64,000 nt of DNA from JANMCE01 sp031410595 (GTDB lineage: Bacteria > Actinomycetota > Acidimicrobiia > Acidimicrobiales > Ilumatobacteraceae). The DNA lies in NCBI GenBank assembly GCA_031410595.1, contig JANNZM010000057.1, positions 85,078 through 149,077 of the forward strand, in the 5' to 3' direction. Positions 1 through 8,163 of the stretch are shown here, in pieces. The notes under the pieces are model-generated. The model made no database searches. It saw nothing but the letters and a program-made list of their open reading frames with translations, and was not told the origin of the DNA. The translations under genes were made by a program, and so were the position numbers. Each line of letters begins with the position of its first letter. The first letter of the stretch is position 1.

Positions 1-1
1 T

Positions 2-319
2 GGTGACGAGGCACGCCGAGAGATCGGTGCACGCCTGCGCCGACTGCTGGAGACCGATCTCGATCAACAACGATCCAACCCCCTCGCCATTCTGCGGACC
101 GCTACTCGGTATCCCACGCAGGTTCTCGCTGCGGCCGGTGTTCTCCGTGTTGTTCGCGAGCCGTTCGCGGTGGAAGCTTTTCCGGAGGACATATACAACT
201 TGTCTCCCGCCACGTGGTCCGACATCGACCCGGCGTTGGCGGATTACGGCATTGCCTGGAGCGCCTGGAAAGCGCATGAGTTTCTCCGACGACGCCGCGC
301 CGAAGGCAAGCGGGCATGA
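2..319 (+). CDS. Hypothetical protein, C-terminal part (5' end outside window)
   Basis: The open frame enters from the left edge and ends with TGA at 317-319, giving 105 visible residues. The visible part is charged and helical (it begins GDEAREIGARLRRLLETDL), then has a V/A-rich stretch and a C-terminal WSDIDPALADYGIAWSAWKA segment ending in a basic tail (RRRRAEGKRA). No signal peptide, membrane segment or recognised motif is seen. A longer-looking frame starting at base 3 is Arg/Ser/Pro-rich and has the composition of an antisense or shifted reading, so this frame was preferred. Function is not recognised. Confidence 0.6.
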   Translation, partial: GDEARREIGARLRRLLETDLDQQRSNPLAILRTATRYPTQVLAAAGVLRVVREPFAVEAFPEDIYNLSPATWSDIDPALADYGIAWSAWKAHEFLRRRRAEGKRA

Positions 320-396
320 GCGCTGAATCGAACCCGAGCAAGTCTTAACGGGTTCCAACCCCTGCTCCGTCTGGAAACCGATAAGTTGCCGCTTCG

Positions 397-2187
397 ATGC
401 GTAGCTGGCGGACACGAATAACACGGCCCCCGGCCCTTTGGGTCGGCTTCTTCGTCGCCCTCGTCACCGTTGTCGGGTCCGTCGCTGCCTTCAACAACAA
501 CCGACACCAGTCGCCGTCGTCCGCGGTCGTGCTAGCGGCAGAAGTCACCGGTGCCACCACCGCAGCCCGCCCCACCGCGGTACCCACAACCACATCGGTG
601 CCCGCGACCACATCGGTGCCGACGACCACGATCGTTCCTCCGGCCACGACTTCGGTTCCCACAACCTCTTCCGCCGCGCCGCCTGTGATAACGGTTGCCA
701 CGACCAGTACGACCAGCACGACCGAGGCCGAGGCCACCACGACCGAAGCAGCAACCACTACGACGATTGCGGCCACGACCACGACGACCACACCGCTGGC
801 CCGCACGATCGATTTGCAGGTGCGGGGCGCCTTCGTCGGCCCACCTGTCTCGAACCGGGCGACGTTCGTGTCGGTCACGGTCAGCAACGGCGGGCCGCAG
901 GCTGCCCTGGCCCCGAGGGTCGGCGTTGTAGTGCCCTCCGAATACACCGACGTCGTTTCGCTCGAACCCGCGTGGTTGTGCGCCCGAACCAGCACGGGCC
1001 TCACGTGCGACGGACCGGTCATTCCCAGCGGGTCATTCACCTCGTTCGCGCTTCGCGGCAAACTCACCGAAGACATCGTGCTCCAATCCGATCGACCGCT
1101 TGCTTCGTCAATCAAGCCCGGCCTTCTCACGCCCAAGCCGCTGCAGTTCGCAGTGCATGACGAGGCGATTGGCGCAACTGATACCGACCCGACCTCAGAC
1201 ACCGCACAGTTGCCCTTCCCGCCGACCATCGCCGGGAAGGGCCTCGCCACGTTGACGACTCGAACCCTGCGCGGCGGACTCGCCATGACCGCCAACACCT
1301 TGCTTGCCTGCGACGCGGCCGCACCACCGTGTGCATCCGCCATGGTCAGTGGTGACAACATCAGCGCGGTCATGACGCCGACCAATACGCTGGCGGCAAT
1401 GGTCGTCGGCACAACCGCGTCATCGTCGGCGACCCTGCAACTCGCCAACGGTGCCACCGTCTCGGAGGCCTATCTCGTGTGGGGAGCGGCGTCGATGGAC
1501 GGCACCAGTTTGGCCCCCGACGGTCTGGCGGTTGCATGGTTGTCGACGTCCGCCGCCGGCCCCGCCTTCCTGCGCACGTCACTGCAGTCGGTAGGAACGA
1601 ACGACTTTTACGCCCGCGCTGATGTCACCGATCTTGTGCGTCAACAGGGCAGCGGCGTCTACGGGTTCGGCCTCGTCGGTGGCCTGGCTGGTGTCAGCAG
1701 CTCGAATCAGTCGGCTGGATGGGCGCTCGTGGTTCTCTACACACACGACACCGAACCGGTCCGGTCCGTCGTGGTGCTCGACGGCCTCAGCGTGATGGGC
1801 GGCGGGCCGTCCACGACGGTGGAGTTGGGCGCGCTCGGCCCCGTCGCCACGACTCGGCCGGCTCAGGTTGGTTTCGTGACATTCGACGGCGATCGAGGCC
1901 AGGCTGATGTGGTCTGCCTGAACGGCATCCGGGTCCATGACGCCGTGAATCCCACCACGGTCGGGCCCTGTGATCAGGCGTATCCCACCGATGACGCCTT
2001 CAATGCCACCATCAGTCAGCACGGCGTTCTACAGCCCGTCGACACTGCCGGCCACACGACCAGCCTCGGGTTCGACGCTGATCTCATCGACACCGCAGTA
2101 CCCGTCGAAGCGGCGTCACGCCTGACCATCACGGCTACCGTCGACGTGGTTCGCATCGGTCTGATAGCCATCGTGATTGACCGCTGA
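397..2187 (+). CDS. Secreted Thr-rich surface protein with DUF11/DUF3344-like region
   Basis: A 596-residue protein with an N-terminal membrane or signal segment (residues ~13-31). A Thr/Ser/Pro/Val-rich linker of about 80 residues follows (roughly 60-135), with repeated T-T-S-V-P and T-T-T units, typical of wall-spanning stalks. Residues ~140-240 resemble a DUF11/CARDB-type beta sandwich (VSVTVSNGGPQA). The C-terminal ~250 residues carry motifs like EAYLVWGAASMDG and AGWALVVLYTHD, which recall DUF3344-type secreted proteins. There is no LPxTG signal at the C-terminus, so sortase anchoring is not indicated even though a sortase gene follows about 100 bp downstream. The assignment is by motif similarity only; a cell-surface role is inferred. 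Confidence 0.75.
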   Translation: MRSWRTRITRPPALWVGFFVALVTVVGSVAAFNNNRHQSPSSAVVLAAEVTGATTAARPTAVPTTTSVPATTSVPTTTIVPPATTSVPTTSSAAPPVITVATTSTTSTTEAEATTTEAATTTTIAATTTTTTPLARTIDLQVRGAFVGPPVSNRATFVSVTVSNGGPQAALAPRVGVVVPSEYTDVVSLEPAWLCARTSTGLTCDGPVIPSGSFTSFALRGKLTEDIVLQSDRPLASSIKPGLLTPKPLQFAVHDEAIGATDTDPTSDTAQLPFPPTIAGKGLATLTTRTLRGGLAMTANTLLACDAAAPPCASAMVSGDNISAVMTPTNTLAAMVVGTTASSSATLQLANGATVSEAYLVWGAASMDGTSLAPDGLAVAWLSTSAAGPAFLRTSLQSVGTNDFYARADVTDLVRQQGSGVYGFGLVGGLAGVSSSNQSAGWALVVLYTHDTEPVRSVVVLDGLSVMGGGPSTTVELGALGPVATTRPAQVGFVTFDGDRGQADVVCLNGIRVHDAVNPTTVGPCDQAYPTDDAFNATISQHGVLQPVDTAGHTTSLGFDADLIDTAVPVEAASRLTITATVDVVRIGLIAIVIDR

Positions 2188-2289
2188 TGTTCACGAGGCG
2201 TTGCCACCGGACCGTAAGAATTGTAACGTTCGGGCCACAGTCCTGGATGATAGACAGATTTTCTCGGCGGGCGAGATTGAGGCGATTTC

Positions 2290-3999
2290 ATGATGCTGGC
2301 AGTTACCCAACGAACGCTTCGCACTTTCGCGGTCACCCTCGGAGTCCTCTGCGGGGTCCTCACCGGCCTCGTCGGCACGGCGGCGGTCATGGCCTCATCG
2401 GCAAGTGCGGTGAACGGTACGAGCCGCTTTGTGCCGCTCCCGCCGCAACGCATGCTCGACACCCGCAACGAGGGAACCCGCACGCCCGTCGCCGATAACG
2501 GCATCGTCACGCTGCACGTGCTGGGCGAGAAGGGCGTCAAGGCCAACGCCGTAGCGGTCGTACTGAACGTGACCGCCACGGGCGCAGGTGAGGCCGGCTT
2601 CGTCACCGCCTTCCCCGCCGGCATCCCAACCCCCACCGCATCCAACCTGAACATCGGCGGCCCCGGTTCCGACGTGGCCAACCTGGCCACCGTACCGGTC
2701 GGGGCGAACGGGAGCGTGTCGTTCTACACGGCGCACAGCACGCACCTCATCGTCGACGTGTTCGGCTACTACGAACCTTCCGGCGTAACAGACGTTGGCC
2801 GCTTTGCGCCCGTGGGTCCCGTCCGTGTCTATGACTCGCGTGACACGGGCCGGTTGTCGACCGGCCAGACGGCGCGTGTCGGCTTCAAGGGCAATGTGCC
2901 GGGCAACGCAACCGCAGCTGTCCTCAACGTCACCATGGTCGATGCGGGCGGTGGTGGTTACCTCACCGTGTTCGCAGCCGGCGCCACCAAACCAGAGACG
3001 TCCAACGTCAACACCAACGCGCCCGGGCAAACCGTTGCCAACCAGGTCATCGTTCCGGTCACGGCGGCCGGGATTGACGTGTTCTCCTACCCGGGCGGGC
3101 ACCTTCTCGTGGATGTGGTCGGCTACTTCACCGGCGCTGGTTCGCCCAGTTCCGACCAAGGCCTCTTCATACCCGTCACGCCCACCCGATTTCTTGATAC
3201 TCGAAGTGCTGATAACCCCCTCGGTGCGCACCTGAGGCCCTCTCCCGGGTTCACGGTCGAGCGTTCGTACACCAAGAACTCAACCGTTCCGACCAACGTG
3301 TCGGCCATCGTCATGAACACGACCCTCGACAACTCCCGCGGGGCGGGCTTCGTCACCACCTATGCGGCCGGAAGCGGGCCGCTACCGAACGTGTCCACCT
3401 TGAACGTCGGCGGGTCCGGCAAGACGGTGGCCAACCACACAATCACCACGGTTACAACCCGGGGCGTGGCGTTCTATACCTCGGGTGGCGGCCATCTGAT
3501 TGCCGACATCTCCGGGTACTTCACCGGTAACCCGCGGGCAGCGGTCACCGGTCCCGTCGCCAACCCAGAGGCCGTCACCCCGGAGCTACCGGGCCAACTC
3601 ACGATCCCGAAGATGGGCCTCAACGACTACGTGTATGAGGGCATTGACCTCAGCACGGTGAACCAGGGGCCGGGCCACTGGCCGGGTACTGCCGGACCGG
3701 GGTCTCTTGGGAACATGACCATCTTCGGACACCGCACCAGCTACTCCCACCCGTTCCTCGACCTCGATACCATGGAGCCCGGCGACGACGTGTACGTGAC
3801 GGCCGAGGGCGTGACGTACCGGTATGTGGTGATCGGCACCGATATCGTCTTACCCGATGACCTTGCCACGTTGAATCCACAGTCGAGCGAGCGAACCCTC
3901 ACCCTTATTGCTTGTCACCCGCCGACATCGATCGCGTACCGCATTGTGGCGAAGGCCCGCTTCGTCGGGATCACGAGCGGCATCGTCCAAGGCATCTGA
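2290..3999 (+). CDS. Sortase (class E/F-like) fused to three surface repeats
   Basis: A 569-residue secreted protein with a signal peptide (residues ~1-35, ending ASSASA). Three copies of a ~125-residue repeat follow, each with an RFVPL-PQRMLDTR-like start, an A-V-V-L-N-V-T core and an end such as LIVDVFGYYEP. This repeat is common in actinobacterial cell-wall proteins. After a short linker comes a sortase domain (~435-569) with the full catalytic triad: His481 in FGHRTS, Cys542 in LIACHPP and Arg551 in YRIV. The start ATG at 2290 follows a GAGG-like site. The fusion of enzyme and repeats in one chain suggests a wall-tethered sortase; its substrate is unknown. The gene stands alone after the Thr-rich protein. 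Confidence 0.85.
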   Translation: MMLAVTQRTLRTFAVTLGVLCGVLTGLVGTAAVMASSASAVNGTSRFVPLPPQRMLDTRNEGTRTPVADNGIVTLHVLGEKGVKANAVAVVLNVTATGAGEAGFVTAFPAGIPTPTASNLNIGGPGSDVANLATVPVGANGSVSFYTAHSTHLIVDVFGYYEPSGVTDVGRFAPVGPVRVYDSRDTGRLSTGQTARVGFKGNVPGNATAAVLNVTMVDAGGGGYLTVFAAGATKPETSNVNTNAPGQTVANQVIVPVTAAGIDVFSYPGGHLLVDVVGYFTGAGSPSSDQGLFIPVTPTRFLDTRSADNPLGAHLRPSPGFTVERSYTKNSTVPTNVSAIVMNTTLDNSRGAGFVTTYAAGSGPLPNVSTLNVGGSGKTVANHTITTVTTRGVAFYTSGGGHLIADISGYFTGNPRAAVTGPVANPEAVTPELPGQLTIPKMGLNDYVYEGIDLSTVNQGPGHWPGTAGPGSLGNMTIFGHRTSYSHPFLDLDTMEPGDDVYVTAEGVTYRYVVIGTDIVLPDDLATLNPQSSERTLTLIACHPPTSIAYRIVAKARFVGITSGIVQGI

Positions 4000-4054
4000 G
4001 TACCCTGCTTCGCCCAGCACGCATGGGCTCGGCGTGGGCGCTACGTTTCGTTCC

Positions 4055-4771
4055 ATGAGCGACGCCCCCGACCGCGGTGATGTACGGCAGGACCTCGTTC
4101 GTTGGAGCGAGACCCTGGCCGCCATTGCCCGTACCGGCCTCGGCTTCACGCAGAGCCTGTACGAGCAGGAACGGTTCCATGAGGTGCTTCATGTGGCCGC
4201 CGACATCAAGGCCGCCGCGCACGACACCATCGATGTCGCCGGGTTGTCGTCGGCTCCCCACGACCTAGCCCATGAGTGGATGGCATCGATCGGCGAGGGG
4301 ATACCCGGCTACGTCACCCCGAAGGTTGCCATCGGCATCATCGTCACCAACGACGACGGCAAGATCCTGCTGGTGCAACGAGCCGATTCACTCATCTGGC
4401 TCTATCCGACGGGCTGGGCCGACGTGGGCTACTCGCCGTCGGAAGTGGCCATCAAAGAAGTGGAGGAAGAGACTGGCATCCAGTGTGAACCGGTGCGATT
4501 GCTCGGTGTGATCGATGGTCAACGCATGGGCTTCACCCGCTTCGGGATGTACATGTTGCTCTTTCACGCCCGGGCCACCGGAGGAACGCTCAAGGCTCAC
4601 CCGCTCGAGACGGCCGATGTTGGTTGGTTCTCGCTTGACGACCTGCCGCACCCGTCGCCTGGTTCGGTCTGGTGGGGTCCGGCCGCGGCCGAAGCGCTCG
4701 CTGGCAATGACTCGGCCCCGTTTTTCGATCAGCCCCGCCAGCCGATCTGGCGCGGCGATCCTCAAGCCTGA
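4055..4771 (+). CDS. Nudix hydrolase with Nudix_hydro_N-like N-terminus
   Basis: 238 residues. The N-terminal ~60 residues are helical and resemble the Nudix_hydro_N region of nucleoside-diphosphate-X hydrolases (VRWSETLAAIARTGLGFTQ). The catalytic half starts at TPKVAIGIIVTNDDGKILLV. The Nudix box reads GWADVGYSPSEVAIKEVEEE then TGI. The core K-E-V-E-E-E-T-G-I is kept, with Lys for the usual Arg, but the first Glu of the consensus (G-x5-E) is Tyr. The second metal-binding Glu pair is intact, so activity is likely but not certain. The frame is open upstream to 3908, but ATG 4055 begins the conserved part. The 3' end overlaps the convergent gene by 10 bp. Confidence 0.8.
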   Translation: MSDAPDRGDVRQDLVRWSETLAAIARTGLGFTQSLYEQERFHEVLHVAADIKAAAHDTIDVAGLSSAPHDLAHEWMASIGEGIPGYVTPKVAIGIIVTNDDGKILLVQRADSLIWLYPTGWADVGYSPSEVAIKEVEEETGIQCEPVRLLGVIDGQRMGFTRFGMYMLLFHARATGGTLKAHPLETADVGWFSLDDLPHPSPGSVWWGPAAAEALAGNDSAPFFDQPRQPIWRGDPQA

Positions 4772-5232
4772 AGTTGTTCGAACAACGCCGCGATAACCGA
4801 GGTCTTCCCGTTGCTTGCTTCCCACTGATCGCCGATGCGCTGGTGATCCACCACACCGAACACGTCGGGGGCTATGCCGAGCGCCGTTGTGCAGGCCCGC
4901 GACAGGAGAGCTGGCTCGGTCTCGTCGCCGAAGCCGGGGAAGGCCTCCAGGCCATCCCACAGCGATGTCAGGGGGGCGGGCGGCTCATCGCCGGAGCGAA
5001 GGGCGAACACCACCATCTCAAACAGCTCATGGGTGGCGATGCCTCGGGGTTTCACATAGCCCGCCACCGGGTGAAGGCGCCACTCCAACGTGGCATCGCC
5101 CGGACCGTCATCACGGAGCCAGACTTGGCTGCCATTGACGTAGGAATCGACGGGTTCGCCGAAATTACTGTCGACCGCGAGGAGCAATTGCGGCGTGACT
5201 TTCCACACGCAGGCTGGCACCAGGTCAGCCAT
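4762..5232 (-). CDS. Hypothetical protein, coupled to PAC2 gene
   Basis: 156 residues (a GTG nine bases upstream would give 159). The ATG at 5232 overlaps the stop of the upstream PAC2 gene (ATGGCTGA), which indicates translational coupling and supports this start. The sequence is mixed alpha/beta with a motif VWLRDDGPGDATLEWRLHPV and a helical C-terminus (GKTSVIAALFEQLQA). No signal peptide or membrane segment is present. The family is not recognised; the link to PAC2 is the only functional hint. Confidence 0.7.
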   Translation of the reverse strand: MADLVPACVWKVTPQLLLAVDSNFGEPVDSYVNGSQVWLRDDGPGDATLEWRLHPVAGYVKPRGIATHELFEMVVFALRSGDEPPAPLTSLWDGLEAFPGFGDETEPALLSRACTTALGIAPDVFGVVDHQRIGDQWEASNGKTSVIAALFEQLQA

Positions 5233-6094
5233 TTTGGTCACGCAAGAACTTCTCCACTTCGCTGACGAAGTCCTCGGCGGCGGCGGGGCTGTCGGGCAGA
5301 TCGGCCGGCTCGAGTTCGTCTGGCTCGGCGTGATCGGCTAGGTGCTCAAGGCGCTGCACGTACTCGACCAGGTCGTCGTCTTCGTTGACGGCGCACGTGA
5401 CATCGCGCTCGTACTCTCGGCTGGCTTGTTGCAGACCATCGAGCATCAGGGGGCGAGGTGCGATGGTACTGAAGCGGGCCAGGAGCGCCAGCGCGGCCTT
5501 CGGCGACGCGGTGTTCGAGACGTAGGACGGTACCGTCGCCCACAACGAAATAGCCGGCACGCCGCACTGGCTGAACGCAGTATTCAGCACACCGACGATA
5601 CCGGTTGGGCCTTCGTAGAGCGGTTGACCGAGGTGGTACTTCGCCAGGCAGGTGGGATCGCTGGACGAACCAATCACGTTGGTCGGCCGTGTGTGCGGCA
5701 CGTCAGCCAGCAACGCGCCGAACGTCATGGCAAGGGGGGACTTCAGCGATACGGCAAGGTCGGTGAGTTCGCGACAGAACGTTTGCCAGCGCAGCTGCGG
5801 CTCGACACCGACGAGCAGCAGCAGATCACCGGCCGGTGTGCTGGCGGCGTAGAGCTCGACTGACGGCCACACGATGACCCTGGTTCCGTTGTTGAGCCGG
5901 GCCTGAGGTCGCGACGACTGGAAGTCGTAGAACTCGTCGGGTTCCACGATGCCGATCTTCTTGGCGCCAGTGACGGCGATGAGATGCCGAACCGCAAGCG
6001 ATGCAGCGTCACCGGCATCGTTCCAGCCGGTAAAGGCCGCGACCATCATCGGCTGATGCAGATTCGCTGATTCGCTCCACGTGATGTGTGACAT
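5225..6094 (-). CDS. PAC2 family protein (proteasome-assembly-chaperone-like)
   Basis: 289 residues matching the bacterial PAC2 family. It opens with an FTGWNDAGDAASLAVRHL motif and has a following DFYDF-like segment (DEFYDFQSSRP). The C-terminus is acidic and helical. PAC2 proteins are related to the archaeal/eukaryotic proteasome assembly chaperone 2 and are widespread in actinobacteria; the bacterial function is not settled. The gene starts the leftward two-gene unit ending with the coupled hypothetical gene at 4762-5232. The DsbA-family gene starts to its right on the same strand, only ~13 bp from this gene's start, so all three may be co-transcribed. Confidence 0.85.
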   Translation of the reverse strand: MSHITWSESANLHQPMMVAAFTGWNDAGDAASLAVRHLIAVTGAKKIGIVEPDEFYDFQSSRPQARLNNGTRVIVWPSVELYAASTPAGDLLLLVGVEPQLRWQTFCRELTDLAVSLKSPLAMTFGALLADVPHTRPTNVIGSSSDPTCLAKYHLGQPLYEGPTGIVGVLNTAFSQCGVPAISLWATVPSYVSNTASPKAALALLARFSTIAPRPLMLDGLQQASREYERDVTCAVNEDDDLVEYVQRLEHLADHAEPDELEPADLPDSPAAAEDFVSEVEKFLRDQNG

Positions 6095-6107
6095 GACAGC
6101 CTGCTGG

Positions 6108-6740
6108 TCAGCGCTGTCCGCCGGTGAAGTCCAAGCCCGGCCGCTTGGTTCTCTTCAACTCAGCGAACGACGCGTTGTTGGCCAGCAGTTCGACCGCATC
6201 CCACATGGCTACTGCCTTCGCACCGCTCGGTGCGTGAGAGATAACGGGCCCGAAGAAGCTGGCGCCGCCTCGGAAGGTGATGATGGGCGTGCCCAACCCT
6301 TTGCCGACCCGATCGATTGCCTCATCGGTGGACTCTCGGATTTCCTTGTCGAAGGAATCATCGTCCACCGCGTAGCTGAGATTGGCGGGCAAGCTCAGCG
6401 TGGTGAGGATGTGGCGGATGCCGTCGGGCAGGTCAAGGCGCTCGGCGTGGCGCTCGTTGTGAATGGTGGTGCCGAACGCCCGGTAGAGGCGGCCGACGGC
6501 GAGCGGACCCTGCACGGCTTTGGCGGCCATGCACACCCTCAGCAGGCGAAGGCCCCGCCGATGGCTTTCACGCTTGGGTGGATCTTGCTCGTACACATCG
6601 GTGTCCTCGTTCAGGAATGTCAGGGCGATGGGCCGCCACTCGACGTTCAATTCCCGCTGGGCATCGACCGCTCGTACCCACTGCGAGGTTACCCACGCAA
6701 ACGGACAGATGGGATCGAAGAAGAACTCGACATCAGCCAT
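6108..6740 (-). CDS. DsbA-fold protein, mycothiol-dependent nitroreductase (Rv2466c)-like
   Basis: 210 residues with the DsbA/thioredoxin-fold layout: FFFDPICPFAWVTSQWV at the N-terminus (Cys12), the middle helical domain (GLRLLRVCMAAKAVQGP), and the C-terminal signature GTPIITFRGGASFFGPVISHAPSG. Length and motifs fit the actinobacterial Rv2466c family, which uses mycothiol in redox reactions. Here the active-site motif is CPFA, with a single Cys and no resolving Cys. That points to a monothiol or isomerase-like mechanism rather than a dithiol one. Cytoplasmic; no signal peptide. Function within the family is inferred. Confidence 0.75.
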   Translation of the reverse strand: MADVEFFFDPICPFAWVTSQWVRAVDAQRELNVEWRPIALTFLNEDTDVYEQDPPKRESHRRGLRLLRVCMAAKAVQGPLAVGRLYRAFGTTIHNERHAERLDLPDGIRHILTTLSLPANLSYAVDDDSFDKEIRESTDEAIDRVGKGLGTPIITFRGGASFFGPVISHAPSGAKAVAMWDAVELLANNASFAELKRTKRPGLDFTGGQR

Positions 6741-6821
6741 CCGGTCAGCCTAACGGGCTTGCCGCCAGAACGGCCCGAACGACCCGTGCAGGGCACGGAG
6801 GCGGCGACGTAGCCTGCGGCG

Positions 6822-7268
6822 ATGCCTGCAGACGTGACCATCGAGGTAGCCGACCGAGCCACCCAGGAGGTTCTCGACGGATTGAACCGCATCCTGCCGC
6901 AACTGTCGTCATCCGCGCCCCCGCTGACCCTTGTTCAGCTCGACGAGATCTGCGTGAACGACACGGTTTTCATCGCGTGGGATAATGGCGTCATCGTGGG
7001 CAGTCTCACCCTCGTCATCTTCCGCCTGCCGACGGGGCTGCGGGCCTGGATTGAAGATGTGGTGGTGGATGAAGCGGCCCGCGGTAAGGGCGTGGGCGAG
7101 AAGCTGAACAAGGCTGCTATCAAGGCCACGTTCGACAGCGGCGCCCGCACGCTCGACCTGACCTCGCGGCCCTCACGAGAAGCGGCGAACCGACTCTATC
7201 AAAAGCTCGGGTTCAAGGCGCGGGAAACCAACGTCTATCGCTTCGCCGGGGACAACTGGGACGCCTGA
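6822..7268 (+). CDS. GNAT family N-acetyltransferase
   Basis: 148 residues with a clear GNAT core: a central strand WIEDVVVDEAARGKGVGEKL containing the acetyl-CoA loop R-G-K-G-V-G, then LDLTSRPSREAANRLYQKLGF as the C-terminal motif. It acts in the cytoplasm by transferring an acetyl group from acetyl-CoA; the substrate cannot be read from sequence. The ATG at 6822 lies ~80 bp from the divergent DsbA-like gene, leaving room for a divergent promoter. It ends 2 bp before the convergent HEAT gene's stop. Confidence 0.85.
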   Translation: MPADVTIEVADRATQEVLDGLNRILPQLSSSAPPLTLVQLDEICVNDTVFIAWDNGVIVGSLTLVIFRLPTGLRAWIEDVVVDEAARGKGVGEKLNKAAIKATFDSGARTLDLTSRPSREAANRLYQKLGFKARETNVYRFAGDNWDA

Positions 7269-7270
7269 GT

Positions 7271-7849
7271 TTACGGATCGGCCAAGTCTTCGGCGGCCTG
7301 GCGAACCTGCCAATCGCGATCCTTCAGGGCGCGTGCATAGGCAGCATCCACATCCGGACCTTCGAACGGCGCCAGCGCGATAACGGCGCGCCGACGAATG
7401 GCTGGTTTGTCGCTGACAGCCGCCAGGATGGCCGGTAGCCCGCGCTCGTCGCCGATGGCGCCAAGGGCAGCGACAGCCGCTTCCCGCACGAGCGCGTCGT
7501 CGTGGGTGGTGACGAGTTCGCAGAGGCTGTCAAGCACTGCGGCCGGCGTTTCGGCGCGCTCACCGCAGGCCCACGCAGCCATTTCGACAACGAGCGGATC
7601 GGGGTCACACAAGAAGATGAGCAGGTCGACGCTCGGGTAGGTGGCTGCCAGCTCCGCAGCCCGGCGTCGCACGCGATAGTCGAGATCGTTGGCAGCCATG
7701 GTGAGCTCTTCGGCCGTGAGCGCACCCGCTCGCGCCAGCGCACCGAGCGCACTGGTTCGCACAACGGCATCGGACTCCGTAAGGCCTATGCGGATAGCGG
7801 CCAGATCGCCCGTGTGACCCGCGATGATGACGTCGCGGCGAGAGATCAC
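7271..7849 (-). CDS. HEAT-repeat protein
   Basis: 192 residues made of four to five ~31-residue helical HEAT/PBS-lyase-like units, recognisable by recurring V-R-x-x-A-x-x-A-L-x-x-L patterns (DAVVRTSALGALARAG; DALVREAAVAALGAIG; KPAIRRRAVIALAPFEG; DWQVRQAAEDLADP). The frame stays open upstream to 8167, but that extension is an out-of-frame reading of the next gene. The chosen GTG at 7849 overlaps the upstream stop (GTGA), implying coupling to the small membrane protein. A scaffolding role at the membrane with that partner is inference. Confidence 0.7.
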   Translation of the reverse strand: MISRRDVIIAGHTGDLAAIRIGLTESDAVVRTSALGALARAGALTAEELTMAANDLDYRVRRRAAELAATYPSVDLLIFLCDPDPLVVEMAAWACGERAETPAAVLDSLCELVTTHDDALVREAAVAALGAIGDERGLPAILAAVSDKPAIRRRAVIALAPFEGPDVDAAYARALKDRDWQVRQAAEDLADP

Positions 7850-8163
7850 TTCGTAATGCCGGACAGCAGCCAGAACACGCCGATGATGCCGAGGCCGACG
7901 GCCACTGCCAAGGCGAGACCCAAAAAGGTGCCCATGGCACCCAGGCCGAGCAGGGACAGGAATCGCTGCCAGATCGGTGTGCGCTTGTAGCGGCGTACCG
8001 GAAGTTGGACGACTTCCTGAACAGTGGGAGCGCGGCCGGGCAGGTACGCTCGTTCCGTAATCCGACGTCGCCTGACTGGTCTGCGATGGTCGATGGCGAC
8101 GATCAACAGAATTGAGATAGCAGCCACGATGACGGCCCAGTGGGTGAGTGACGAAGTAGACAC
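7846..8163 (-). CDS. Small membrane protein with two transmembrane segments
   Basis: 105 residues with two hydrophobic helices: an N-terminal one (HWAVIVAAISILLIVAI) and a C-terminal one (GTFLGLALAVAVGLGIIG). A basic middle loop separates them (RRPVRRRRI ... RRYKRTPIW). Its GTG start at 8163 overlaps the proposed start of the divergent PDZ-protease gene by about 20 bp, so one of the two starts may be slightly wrong. It is coupled by a 4-bp overlap to the HEAT gene. Function unknown. Confidence 0.6.
   Translation of the reverse strand: MSTSSLTHWAVIVAAISILLIVAIDHRRPVRRRRITERAYLPGRAPTVQEVVQLPVRRYKRTPIWQRFLSLLGLGAMGTFLGLALAVAVGLGIIGVFWLLSGITK

Noticed and set aside
345..1457. Long minus-strand frame opposite the Thr-rich protein
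   Set aside because: Val/Ala-rich low-complexity reading is the antisense of Thr codons (ACC/ACG) and lacks a ribosome site or family motifs.
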